A program made the position numbers and the translations under genes. The notes beneath the pieces are model-generated. The model ran no database searches. It was not told where the DNA came from and saw only the letters and a list, made by a program, of their open reading frames with translations. From Halothiobacillus sp. 15-55-196 (GTDB lineage Bacteria; Pseudomonadota; Gammaproteobacteria; Halothiobacillales; Halothiobacillaceae), in contig NCKC01000013.1 in NCBI GenBank assembly GCA_002282715.1, positions 1 to 64,000 on the forward strand: DNA of 64,000 nt, in the 5' to 3' direction. Positions 33,482 through 42,274 of the stretch are shown piece by piece (positions within the stretch are counted from its first letter, which is position 1; every line of letters starts with the position of its first letter).

Positions 33482-34111
33482 TTACGTTTTTTTAGGGGTA
33501 TTCAGCAAATTTTCCAAGCGAATACGTTCCTTTTCGGCCTGACGCGGTGTACGCAAGCGTGCGCTCTCGAACAGGCAGCGTAACTGATTGAGCGCCTGTG
33601 AAAAATCATCGTTGATGATGAGGAAGTCGTAGTTTGGGTAAGCCTGCATTTCCCGCTCGGCTTCGGCCAGCCGCCGGGCGATGACATCGGCATCATCCTG
33701 CCCGCGTCCGAAGAGGCGTTCCCGAAGCGCTTCACGGCTCGGTGGGAGAATGAAGATGCTCTGTGCCACCGGAAAAAGTGGGCGTACCTGTTCGGCACCC
33801 TGCCAGTCGATTTCAAGGATCAGATCCTGACCTTTGTCGAGCACGGCGCTGACGGCGGCCTTGGATGTCCCGTAGTGGTTGCCGAAAACCAGGGCATGTT
33901 CCACGAAAGCGCCTTCGGCAATCATGGATTCGAATGTCGACTTGCTGACGAAGTGGTAATGTTGGCCGTCCACTTCGCCGGGGCGCATGGGGCGCGTGGT
34001 GTGGGAAACCGATAGGCCGATATCTGGCATCTGCTCACGCAGGGCCTTGATAAGACTGGTTTTCCCCGCGCCGGATGGGGCGGAAATGACAAATAACTGA
34101 CCTTGCGACAT
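33482..34111 (-). CDS. gmk: Guanylate kinase
   Basis: 209 aa, GMP + ATP to GDP + ADP. P-loop [19 protein letters not shown]-binding [21 protein letters not shown], then [11 protein letters not shown] and the [13 protein letters not shown] lid. First gene of gmk-rpoZ-spoT; starts six bases after the stop of the DedA gene. Confidence 0.97.
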   Translation of the reverse strand: MSQGQLFVISAPSGAGKTSLIKALREQMPDIGLSVSHTTRPMRPGEVDGQHYHFVSKSTFESMIAEGAFVEHALVFGNHYGTSKAAVSAVLDKGQDLILEIDWQGAEQVRPLFPVAQSIFILPPSREALRERLFGRGQDDADVIARRLAEAEREMQAYPNYDFLIINDDFSQALNQLRCLFESARLRTPRQAEKERIRLENLLNTPKKT

Positions 34112-34117
34112 CGCTTT

Positions 34118-34732
34118 CTAATCCCTCTTTTGTTCGCTTGACGCGGCTCGCTGGACCGCGCGCGCTGTCCGCCGACGGTTTGCGATCCAGAGGACCAAGC
34201 CGATCACCAGAATGACAACGGCACCGACATAGAATACATAGTGACCCCAGTGGTTAATTTGTTCGAGTATCCGTTCCGCTGCCTGACCAAATACCCAGCC
34301 CAGCGCGATGAAAATCGTCGCCCAGATGAGCGCGCCAATGGCATTGTAGAAGGCGAATTTCCAAGGGCATAATCCGCTATGCCCGATCAGTACGGGCCCC
34401 GCTGCCCGCAGACCGTACATGAACCGCACCATGACGACGACAGGGGCATGGTATTTGTGAATCCATCGATCCAGCTTGGGTTTTTGCTTCGCCCAACTCG
34501 GGAAGCGCAGCAAAATGGCATCGCCTTTCCAGCGCCCCAGCCAGAAGAAAATCTGGTCGCCAAGCCAGCCGAATACGACTGCAATGACGAAAACCTGAGG
34601 CAAGGGCAACATGCCTTGATGTACGGCCAGACCCGCCAGAACGAGTACGGTTTCGCCTTCAAGCAGGCAACCGATCGCCAGCACCAACAGACCATATTGT
34701 GCCAGCAGCGCGGCGATATCTATTCCAAACAA
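34118..34732 (-). CDS. DedA-family membrane protein
   Basis: 204 aa, about five membrane segments, DedA (SNARE-associated/VTT) family. Signature parts: LEGETVLVLAGLAVHQGML, WLGDQIFFWLGRWKGD and VRFMYGLRAAGPVLIGHSGL (F-x-Y-G-x-R variant). Family members take part in lipid carrier flipping and membrane homeostasis. A GW-rich amphipathic stretch IGALIWATIFIALGWVFG follows. C-terminus cytoplasmic, basic. Confidence 0.92.
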   Translation of the reverse strand: MFGIDIAALLAQYGLLVLAIGCLLEGETVLVLAGLAVHQGMLPLPQVFVIAVVFGWLGDQIFFWLGRWKGDAILLRFPSWAKQKPKLDRWIHKYHAPVVVMVRFMYGLRAAGPVLIGHSGLCPWKFAFYNAIGALIWATIFIALGWVFGQAAERILEQINHWGHYVFYVGAVVILVIGLVLWIANRRRTARAVQRAASSEQKRD

Positions 34733-34819
34733 AATGTGTACTCAATGGGTGATGAATCACGGGATAAAGAAAGTTCACCCATTTCGCCGGGTGTGTGTTG
34801 TTTCGGCAGGCGCACGGGA

Positions 34820-35290
34820 TCAGCCAGCCGTCACGCGGCTCGTGCCATCGGGTGCCGTAATGACCTGAACCCGTTGCCCGAGGGAGAATATCTGCCCGCC
34901 TACGGCCTGGACGATCGATACCGTGCGGCCATTATCCAGGCGCACAACGATCTCGACCCCATTTTGTTGGGTAACGCCTTCTTCGATGGCGGAACCGGCA
35001 ACGCCGCCACCGATGGCGCCCCCTACCGTGGCAAGATCGCGCCCCAGACCGCCGCCCACGCCACTGCCAAGCAGGCCCCCAACCACGGCACCACCGATGG
35101 CACCGATGGGTGTTTTCGTGCCGGCAATGCGCACGCCGCGCAGGCTTTCAATCGTGCCGTACTGAACCGTTTGCATTTGCATGGCGTTGTTCCGGCTGTA
35201 CACGTCGCCAGACATAGGGGTGACGCAACCGGTCAGGGCGGCCAACATGATGATAGGAATCGCCCATTTAATGCTGGATTGTGCGCGCAT
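34820..35290 (-). CDS. slyB: SlyB-like outer membrane lipoprotein with glycine zipper
   Basis: 156-aa lipoprotein: signal peptide ending LAALTGC (lipidated Cys22), then a glycine-zipper 2TM region (IGAIGGAVVGGLLGSGVG, GGAIGGGVAGSAIEEG) and a C-terminal OB-like stretch (VRLDNGRTVSIVQ). Matches the SlyB/Pcp 17-kDa antigen family, which stabilises the outer membrane under PhoPQ control in enterics. Single gene with its own upstream region. Confidence 0.93.
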   Translation of the reverse strand: MRAQSSIKWAIPIIMLAALTGCVTPMSGDVYSRNNAMQMQTVQYGTIESLRGVRIAGTKTPIGAIGGAVVGGLLGSGVGGGLGRDLATVGGAIGGGVAGSAIEEGVTQQNGVEIVVRLDNGRTVSIVQAVGGQIFSLGQRVQVITAPDGTSRVTAG

Positions 35291-35518
35291 GGCGTTCTCC
35301 TCTGATTTGATTGTGGTGTGCTCCGTGTTTGACCGGAATTTTAGCCGAATGTTTGACTAAAACCTGAGTTTATCTTGATGAGGGTTGTGCGAAAAACCCA
35401 TCGAAGCGACTGCAGATGGGATTTTGATTAATCCATAGTTTCTGTAAATGGCGCGGAGGTGATAAATTGCACGACTTATGTGATAAAAATTACTGAGCCT
35501 AACTACGAGTTTGAAGCA

Positions 35519-36268
35519 ATGATTGAACTGCTGCTTGCCCCAGAAACCTGGATTGCCTTCGCTACCCTGACCGCGCTCGAGATCGTGCTCGGCATCGATA
35601 ACATCATCGTGATCGCCATCCTGGTTTCCAAGCTCCCGGAAAAACAGCGAGGGGCGGGCCGTTTTTTCGGTCTGGCGCTGGCGATGGTGACGCGGATTGG
35701 CCTGCTATTCTCGTTGGTGTGGCTGATGGGGCTGACCGAGCCGTTCCTCCATCTCGGCGAACTGGTCTTCTCGGGTCGGGATCTGATCCTGCTCGTCGGC
35801 GGTCTGTTCCTTGTCTATAAGGCCGTGACAGAAATGCACGACACGATGGAAACGGGTGGGCATGTTGAAACGCACTCGGCGGGTTCCACGCTTAAAAAAG
35901 TCAGCCTTTGGACGGTGGTTATCCAGATTGCTTTGATCGACATCGTATTTTCTCTCGATTCGGTCATCACGGCCATCGGTCTGGTCAAGAATATCGAAAT
36001 CATGGTGGCGGCGATTGTCGTGGCCGTATTGGTTATGATGATCGCGGCCAAACCCATCAGTGAGTTTGTTGAGCGACACCCTACGATTAAAATGCTGGCA
36101 CTGGCTTTCCTGATTCTGGTCGGTGTTTTCCTGATCGCCGAATCGTTCGGCCAGCATGTGCCCAAAGGCTATATCTATTCGGCGATGGCGTTTTCGCTGG
36201 TGGTCGAGTCGCTCAATATCCGCATGCGCAAAAAGCGTGAGCAGCTGACTTCCAAAGCACTGGAATAG
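35519..36268 (+). CDS. TerC-family integral membrane protein
   Basis: TerC/Alx-type transporter (249 aa, about seven helices): [36 protein letters not shown] and [14 protein letters not shown] give the two acidic metal-binding motifs. Some members export manganese. ATG 35519 matches the usual family start (MIELLLAPETWIAF). A strong GGAGGTGAT lies farther upstream at 35455-35463, without a fitting start, followed by a possible nine-codon TTG frame. I looked for a yybP-ykoY riboswitch upstream and see no convincing match. Converges on xthA with a 9-bp gap. Confidence 0.92.
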   Translation: MIELLLAPETWIAFATLTALEIVLGIDNIIVIAILVSKLPEKQRGAGRFFGLALAMVTRIGLLFSLVWLMGLTEPFLHLGELVFSGRDLILLVGGLFLVYKAVTEMHDTMETGGHVETHSAGSTLKKVSLWTVVIQIALIDIVFSLDSVITAIGLVKNIEIMVAAIVVAVLVMMIAAKPISEFVERHPTIKMLALAFLILVGVFLIAESFGQHVPKGYIYSAMAFSLVVESLNIRMRKKREQLTSKALE

Positions 36269-36277
36269 GCGCCGGGT

Positions 36278-37048
36278 TCAATCCCGATAATCGATGATCA
36301 GCGGGGCGTGATCCGAGAACTTTTCATCCCGATACACCCATGCTCGTTCGACCCGGTCGGCGAGATCGGGCGTGATGATCTGATAGTCAATGCGCCAGCC
36401 CACGTTATTTTCCCAAGCATTGGCCCGGTTCGACCACCAGGTGTACACGGCCTCGCCGGGGGCGACGAGGCGATGCGCGTCTACATAGCCCAACCGGTCG
36501 AATAATTCATCCAGCCACGCCCGTTCATGCGGCAAAAAACCGGAATTCTTCTGGTTGCTTTTCCAGTTTTTCAAATCAATTTCTTTGTGGGCAATGTTCC
36601 AGTCGCCGCAGAGAATCAGCGGTTTGTGCGGGTTTTGAATATAGCTCTCCAGCATGGGCAGATAGGCGGCGAGGAAACGGTCTTTCGATTCCTGGCGATG
36701 ATCACCCGCCGACCCGGAGGGCAGATAGAGCGAGGCCACCATCAGATCCGAATATTCGAAGGCGCAGTACCGCCCTTCGGCATCGAATTCGGGCAGGCCC
36801 AGTTGGGTGATGATGGCCTCGGGCGGACGACGCGCGTAAATGGCAACACCGCTGTACCCCTTCTTCTCGGCGCAAACGTACTGGCAAGTGTAGCCCGCAG
36901 GGCAGAATTCGGCTGCGGTGAGTTGGTCGGCTTGAGCCTTGGTTTCCTGGATGCAGACAAAATCGGCATCCTGTTTGCTCAACCAGTCGAAAAATCCCTT
37001 GCGTGCCGCAGAGCGAATGCCATTGGCGTTGAATGTAATGACCCGCAT
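36278..37048 (-). CDS. xthA: Exodeoxyribonuclease III / AP endonuclease
   Basis: 256-aa EEP-fold nuclease for base excision repair: VITFNANGIRSAARKGF, CIQETKAQ, LCGDWNIAH, YTWWSNR and SDHAPLIID carry the catalytic Asn, Glu, Asp and His residues. ATG 37048 is the family start (MRVITFNANG); the longer frame to 37207 reads through a terminator and is rejected. Confidence 0.96.
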   Translation of the reverse strand: MRVITFNANGIRSAARKGFFDWLSKQDADFVCIQETKAQADQLTAAEFCPAGYTCQYVCAEKKGYSGVAIYARRPPEAIITQLGLPEFDAEGRYCAFEYSDLMVASLYLPSGSAGDHRQESKDRFLAAYLPMLESYIQNPHKPLILCGDWNIAHKEIDLKNWKSNQKNSGFLPHERAWLDELFDRLGYVDAHRLVAPGEAVYTWWSNRANAWENNVGWRIDYQIITPDLADRVERAWVYRDEKFSDHAPLIIDYRD

Positions 37049-37110
37049 GAAAGCCCCGATTCGTTTATGAATTGTGGTGAAGTTTAACAGCGTGGCGTTG
37101 TTGAAACGGG

Positions 37111-37138
37111 CAAAAAAAAGCCCCGGATCATTCGGGGC
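37111..37138 (-). terminator. Rho-independent terminator upstream of xthA
   Basis: On the minus strand GCCCCGAATGATCCGGGGC followed by eight T. It ends transcription coming from the degP side, about 270-300 bases after the degP stop, so it closes either a long 3' UTR or an independent small transcript. Confidence 0.9.
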
Positions 37139-37409
37139 AATGGTTCTTCCTTGAGGAGCCACTACGTAAGATGTTGCGCTAGGCTTAAAGTTCACCCGGT
37201 TATTCAAAAAAACTGATCATCAATTCCTATCGTGGAATTAGCCTTGCTCTGATGCGGACCCGAATTGTTCCGTCTGGTGTTTGGGCAAACCAGGTTTGGT
37301 TCTTTTTGGCCATTTTCCGATGTTGAACGCATGATTCAGCATTGGGAAATGGCGGCACAGGTGCGTGCCGCATCGCCTCTGAATTCATTCAGAGGCAGGG
37401 ATTGCCGAC
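37139..37409 (-). other. Unexplained 271-bp interval between degP and its distal terminator
   Basis: A stem-loop GCCTCTGAA-TTCA-TTCAGAGGC type lies at 37375-37396 just after degP but lacks a T run. Farther on is a 28-codon frame starting ATGGCCAAAAAGAACC with poor ribosome site, and a seven-T run after a weak hairpin near 37205. The region could encode a small RNA; no known RNA family is recognised. Confidence 0.35.
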
Positions 37410-38864
37410 TTACTTGGTGCCGAGCTGAACCGCCATGAATAACGGTTGACCATCTCGCAACAGCCGGATGGCAATCGGTCGATCTTTTGGTGCGTTGTCG
37501 AGCGCTTTTTTCAGATCGGCTGCGGACTTCATCGGCATCCGGTTGACTTCCAGCAGAATATCGCCGGATGCAATGATCGAGGCGAACGGTGAGTCATTTT
37601 TGACACCTGTCACTTTTACGCCATATTTGATATTCATCTGCTGCAATTCATCAGCGGAGAGTTCGCTGACCTGAAGCCCCATTTTTTCAATGGCTTCACT
37701 GGTGCCCGATTCGGCTTCGAGCGCTTTCTTGTCGAGCTTTTCGATGGTGACATCAAGCTCCATCTGCTTGCCATCGCGCATCAAGGTGAGAGTGGCAGGT
37801 TTGCCAATCGGCGACATGCCAACCATGATCGGCAATTCGCCGGAGTGTTTGATCTCCTTGCCGTTGAATTTGAGGATAATATCGCCCGACTTCAATCCGG
37901 CCTTGGCTGCCGGCGTATTGGGCTCTACCTTGGCCACCAGTGCGCCTTTGGTGGTGTCCAGACCGAACGATTGCGCCAAATCGTAGGTGACCGGCTGGAT
38001 CAAAACGCCCAAATAGCCTCGGGTCACATGGCCGGTGGACTTGAGCTGGTTGACCACGTTCATGGCGACATTGATCGGAATCGCGAACGAGATCCCCATA
38101 AATCCGCCGGATTTGGTGTAAATCTGGGAATTGATGCCGATGACCTTGCCGTTTGCATTGATCAACGGACCGCCCGAGTTGCCCGGATTGACGGGCGCAT
38201 CGGTTTGAATGAAAGGCACGTAACCCTCATCGGGCAAGTCACGCCCAATCGCGGAAACAATGCCGTGCGTAGCGGTGTGATCGAGTCCGAAAGGCTCACC
38301 AATGGCAAGAACCCATTCGCCCACCTGGATGTTATCCGAGTCGCCGATGGGTGCGACAGGTAAATTTTTCGCATCGATTTTCAGCAAGGCGATGTCGGTG
38401 CGCTTGTCTTTGCCAATGACTTTGGCCTTGTAGGTTTGCTGATCGGGCAGGCGAACCGTGATTTTATCCGCGCCATCGACGACATGCGCGTTCGTAAGAA
38501 TGTAGCCATCGGCAGAAATAATGAAGCCCGAACCCAGAGAGCGAATCGGTTCGCGCTTCATTTGCGGCATTTGTTCCTGGAAAAAATGCCGGAACATATC
38601 GCCAGCGGGCCCCGGTGGAAAGATCGGCATATTGCCGTTGTCAAAGGCATCTTGCACCTTGGGTTTGCTCACACTGCTGATATTGACCACCCACGGGCTG
38701 GACTGCTTGACCAGTTGCACGTAATCGGGGGCGCCGGTGTCGGCAAAACTGATGGCCGGTGTAATCGCCATCAACGGTGTGGCAATCAACGCGGCGGCGA
38801 CCAACAACCGTCCACGGCGCGGCAAGCCAGCACGAATAGCATCAACAAGAATCTGGGTTCGCAT
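37410..38864 (-). CDS. degP: Periplasmic serine protease/chaperone, DegP/MucD type
   Basis: 484-aa HtrA protease with signal peptide (about residues 1-41). Trypsin-like domain with catalytic His in LTNAHVVDGA, Asp in RTDIALLKI and Ser in PVNPGNSGGPLI; two PDZ domains follow (GYLGVLIQPV..., then MGLQVSELSADELQQ...). Degrades misfolded envelope proteins. GAGG seven bases before ATG 38864. A sigma-E-like promoter is seen 97-124 bp upstream of the start codon. Confidence 0.96.
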   Translation of the reverse strand: MRTQILVDAIRAGLPRRGRLLVAAALIATPLMAITPAISFADTGAPDYVQLVKQSSPWVVNISSVSKPKVQDAFDNGNMPIFPPGPAGDMFRHFFQEQMPQMKREPIRSLGSGFIISADGYILTNAHVVDGADKITVRLPDQQTYKAKVIGKDKRTDIALLKIDAKNLPVAPIGDSDNIQVGEWVLAIGEPFGLDHTATHGIVSAIGRDLPDEGYVPFIQTDAPVNPGNSGGPLINANGKVIGINSQIYTKSGGFMGISFAIPINVAMNVVNQLKSTGHVTRGYLGVLIQPVTYDLAQSFGLDTTKGALVAKVEPNTPAAKAGLKSGDIILKFNGKEIKHSGELPIMVGMSPIGKPATLTLMRDGKQMELDVTIEKLDKKALEAESGTSEAIEKMGLQVSELSADELQQMNIKYGVKVTGVKNDSPFASIIASGDILLEVNRMPMKSAADLKKALDNAPKDRPIAIRLLRDGQPLFMAVQLGTK

Positions 38865-38960
38865 ACGTTACCTCTGCTGAATAAAACAACGATAGATTCT
38901 GGAATCGCAACCAGATCGGTCCGAGCCGACAAAACCGCGCGGCAACCGGTTGCATGATGT

Positions 38961-38988
38961 TTCTGATACCAAACACGAAGAATAGTTC
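38961..38988 (-). promoter_or_regulatory. Sigma-E (AlgU/RpoE)-like promoter of degP
   Basis: Minus strand shows GAACTA, 16 bases, then TCAGAA, close to the extracytoplasmic sigma-E consensus GAACTT-N16-TCTGA/TCAGA. It would start transcription about 90 bases before degP, a classic envelope-stress regulon member. Confidence 0.6.
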
Positions 38989-39153
38989 AGCATTTCGGTA
39001 TGTTTGCCCGGATCATAAAAACTTCATACGCAACCGTTAGTGTGCTTCTTCATACTTGGCAGCTCGCGCAAAGGGGACACCCGAAAAAGTATCCATGTCG
39101 CGTAGCCCCCTTTGCCAAGGACTTGTCATAGTGATCAATCAGGAAGTGCAAAA

Positions 39154-41382
39154 ATGAACGCAACCACGCCATCACCCGCTCTGGCTCATTCCAGTAGCCG
39201 CCGCCAGTTTCTCAAGTTGATTGTGCTGACGGCCTCAGCAGGCTCATTGGCGGCATGTGGTGGCAGTGACAGCGGGGCAGAGAACATCTCGACTGACACC
39301 AGCTATTTCCCGCAATCAGTAGCATCAGGTGATCCGGCCGCAAACTCGGTCATTCTCTGGACGCGTTTGGGTAAGCTCGACCCGCAAACCGATGGACAGT
39401 TGCGCGTTCAGGTCAGCGCCCAGAATGATTTTTCCAATCTGGTCGTCGATGAATCCGCCGTGCCCGTTGCTGCCGCACACGATCACTGCCTGCGTTTGAA
39501 AGTGGCCGGTCTGAAGCCCGGAACGACGTATTACTACCGTTTTCTGGTAGCCACCGGCAACCAGACATGGGCCAGCTCGCGTACCGGGCGAACCAAAACC
39601 GCGCCGGATCCGGCGGCCAACGTGCCGGTCAGTTACGCCGTCACCTCGTGCCAAGATTACATCGGCCGGTATTACAACGTGTGGGCCTACCTGCTGCAAA
39701 CCGAGCCGGATTTGGATTTCATCCTGCAAATCGGTGATTACATCTACGAGACTACGGGCGACCCCTCGTTTCAAACGGTGGGCAGTCCGCGCAGCATCAC
39801 CTTTACCGACACGGCAGTCGCTATTCAATTAGGCGATGCGACCGCGCCCTATTACGCCGCCTCCAGCGTGTCAAATTACCGCGATCTGTACAAGACGTAT
39901 CGCAGCGACCCGATCTTGCAGCAGGTGCATGAGCGTTACTCGATGATCAGCATCTGGGATGATCACGAGTATTCCGATGATTGCTGGGGCGCGACCGCCA
40001 CGTATTTCAATGGCCGGGAAGATGAGTACAACCCACCACGGCGCGACCGTGCCGAACAGGTGTATTACGAATTCATGCCGGTGGATGACCCTGCGGTCGC
40101 CAGCGGCGCGCTCAACAAAGATCCGGCCACACTTTGGCCGAATAATGTGCTGTATCGCCGCTTGCGCTTCGGTCAGAACCTGGAAGCCGTGCTGCTCGAT
40201 TACCGCAGCTATCGCCCCGATCACCTCATCCCCGAAGACGGCTTTCCCGGCAGGGTGGTGATGAGCGAGCCGGTGCTTGTGAGCATCTTGGGGCAAGACG
40301 GTTACAATGCCGTCAAGGCAAACTTTGGACCTTATGTGGACACGACCACCGCACCTTGGAGCGGTTATCTCCCGGCACTGATTCCGGTTTTGGCGCAAGG
40401 ATACCTTCAGGCGGGTTACGCAGGTGATGCGCAAACTAAGGCAACCGACGATCTCACCGGCCTGGTCTCCGCCTTTGTATTCAATCAGCTCATAGCACTA
40501 TTCAATGCCGCCGTTGCCGCGGGTCAAATTCCGGGGGCGAGTACGCTGCCGGTCATAGATTCGACCACCTACGATGCCTTGCCGCGCGGCATCGCCTACC
40601 TGCATCTCGGCAAGCAGTCGTTTTTCTCGGAGCTCGGTGCGCGCTATGCCGTCGTGCAGCCGACGTTTGATCTGTATGCCCAATATATGCAGGCAACCGG
40701 GCAATACGAACAAGACCCGTTGGGCGCAACACAACGCCAGTTTTTGGCGAATGCCCTGGCATCGGATGCCACATTCATCAACGTGATCAGCACAGTTTCA
40801 ACCGCGCCCTTGCGCTGGGATTTGCGCTCGGCCACCAGCTTGCCTGCCGATTACCAGACAGTGTTCAAACCCAATGTGGATCAATGGGATGGGTTTCCGC
40901 AAGGCAAGCAGGCTTTCCTGGAAACCTTGGCGAATCGACCGGGCGCATTTCTGGCTTCAGGTGATATTCACGCCAGTTTCGTCACCGAGCATCAAACCAG
41001 CACGATGCCGGTGGTAGATTTTACCGGCCCTGCCATCAGCTCGGGTACGTTCAACAATTTCGTGGAATCGGCGATTGCCGGCCTGCCGGGACTGGACGCA
41101 ACGCAAAAAGCGGCGGCCAATCAAGCCTTGGTACTGGGGCTTGATCAAACCCTTCAGGCGTCCGCGCCTGCCGATGAGCCGATTATATTTGCCGATACAA
41201 CCCACCACGGGATTATGGTTTTCCGCGTGAATGCGGCTGAAACTGAGGTCGATTATCTGCTGATCGATCAAGCTGCCGTCAGTCAGAATCTAACAGGCGA
41301 TGTCGCCAAACTGGCGCAGTCGTTCAGCCACCAACGTTTTGTTTTCGAACCGCAAACCGGCAAGGTGACGCGCGCGAACTAA
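39154..41382 (+). CDS. phoD: PhoD-type alkaline phosphatase, predicted Tat lipoprotein
   Basis: 742 aa. Twin-arginine signal SSSRRQFLKLIVLTAS followed by a lipobox (SLAACG), so probably exported by Tat and lipidated. PhoD metal/active-site motifs: TSCQDYIGRYY, LDFILQIGDYIYE, SIWDDHEYSDDCWG, LLDYRSYRPDH and FLASGDIHASF. The middle (about 400-560) is longer than in compact PhoDs. ATG 39154 follows AGGA by nine to ten bases. Upstream (38989-39153) I see no convincing Pho box. Function: phosphate release from phosphomono/diesters. Confidence 0.92.
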   Translation: MNATTPSPALAHSSSRRQFLKLIVLTASAGSLAACGGSDSGAENISTDTSYFPQSVASGDPAANSVILWTRLGKLDPQTDGQLRVQVSAQNDFSNLVVDESAVPVAAAHDHCLRLKVAGLKPGTTYYYRFLVATGNQTWASSRTGRTKTAPDPAANVPVSYAVTSCQDYIGRYYNVWAYLLQTEPDLDFILQIGDYIYETTGDPSFQTVGSPRSITFTDTAVAIQLGDATAPYYAASSVSNYRDLYKTYRSDPILQQVHERYSMISIWDDHEYSDDCWGATATYFNGREDEYNPPRRDRAEQVYYEFMPVDDPAVASGALNKDPATLWPNNVLYRRLRFGQNLEAVLLDYRSYRPDHLIPEDGFPGRVVMSEPVLVSILGQDGYNAVKANFGPYVDTTTAPWSGYLPALIPVLAQGYLQAGYAGDAQTKATDDLTGLVSAFVFNQLIALFNAAVAAGQIPGASTLPVIDSTTYDALPRGIAYLHLGKQSFFSELGARYAVVQPTFDLYAQYMQATGQYEQDPLGATQRQFLANALASDATFINVISTVSTAPLRWDLRSATSLPADYQTVFKPNVDQWDGFPQGKQAFLETLANRPGAFLASGDIHASFVTEHQTSTMPVVDFTGPAISSGTFNNFVESAIAGLPGLDATQKAAANQALVLGLDQTLQASAPADEPIIFADTTHHGIMVFRVNAAETEVDYLLIDQAAVSQNLTGDVAKLAQSFSHQRFVFEPQTGKVTRAN

Positions 41383-41387
41383 TGTTT

Positions 41388-42179
41388 TCAGCGCCTGTGC
41401 AGTAAATGCACGCTTGCCAGAACATCCTTGGCGAGCACGGTGGTTTCCGGGGTTTGTTCTTCATCACCGGCCTGGTACTTGCCGGTTTGCACCAGGATGG
41501 TCTGTAAACCGACGGCGTGTGCGCCCTGAATATCGCTGTGCACATCGTCACCGATCAGGGTGATGTTTTCTGCGCAAAAGCCGAGTGCGGCTATGGCCTG
41601 CCGGAAGTAAGACGCGCCCGGTTTGCCCATGGCGATGGCGGTGACGCCCGCCGCGTTTTCCAGCAGCCGGACGAAGGGACCGGCATCGAGTGACAGGCCG
41701 TCGGCTTCACGAAAATAGCGACTGTCGGACAGCGAGATCAGCGAGGCTCCGGCCATGAGTTCCCGAAACGCAGCGTTGAGTGTGGTGTAGGTAAAGCCTT
41801 CGCCTGCGTCGCCGATGATGACGGCTCGGGGGGCGGTGGTGTCCGTTTTCTGCCCGATCAGCGTGGTATCGAATCCGGCAAAATCCGGCAGCACTCCGGG
41901 GTGAATCAGCAAAACGCCATGCGTCTGGTGGGATTGCAGCCATTCGGCGGCGGCACGTGCGGGCGTGAGCAATTGCTGCGCCGATACGTCCAGCCCGGCC
42001 TCGTGCAGATTGGCAAGCAAATCCGCATGGCTGCGACGCGTGGTGTTGGTCAAAAGCAGGAAAGGAATGTCGGCCTCGCGCAAGCGGGCGAGTGCTGCTA
42101 CCGCGCCGGGCATCGGCTTATTGCCATCGAGCAGTACGCCGCCGATATCGAAAATAACCGCTTGCGTTCTGGTCTGCAT
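41388..42179 (-). CDS. HAD-superfamily IIA hydrolase (NagD/LHPP-like)
   Basis: 263 aa, HAD phosphatase with C2 cap of subfamily IIA. Motif I VIFDIGGVLLDG (the second Asp is Gly here, as GGV, unlike canonical DxD), motif II LLLTNTTRRSH, C2 cap IIGDAGEGFTYTTLNAAF, motif III MGKPGASYF and motif IV LIGDDVHSDIQGAH. Closest in look to LHPP/HDHD2. The missing Asp in motif I is worth noting and may change activity. GGAGG nine bases before the ATG. Confidence 0.88.
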   Translation of the reverse strand: MQTRTQAVIFDIGGVLLDGNKPMPGAVAALARLREADIPFLLLTNTTRRSHADLLANLHEAGLDVSAQQLLTPARAAAEWLQSHQTHGVLLIHPGVLPDFAGFDTTLIGQKTDTTAPRAVIIGDAGEGFTYTTLNAAFRELMAGASLISLSDSRYFREADGLSLDAGPFVRLLENAAGVTAIAMGKPGASYFRQAIAALGFCAENITLIGDDVHSDIQGAHAVGLQTILVQTGKYQAGDEEQTPETTVLAKDVLASVHLLHRR

Positions 42180-42274
42180 GGGGGTTTCCTCCCGTAAACA
42201 GGCGCTTGAGTGGTTTCAACACAAGGTAAAAACCGAGGGCGTAATGCAGTTTTGTGCACCACGGCGGGCGTGAC

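Noticed and set aside
35291-35518. yybP-ykoY manganese riboswitch before terC
   Set aside because: No conserved core was recognised; only an AAAACCCATC/GATGGGATTTTG hairpin near 35395-35435 is visible.
37049-37207. N-terminal extension of xthA (frame open to 37207)
   Set aside because: The frame passes through a strong rho-independent terminator, and homology starts at Met 37048.
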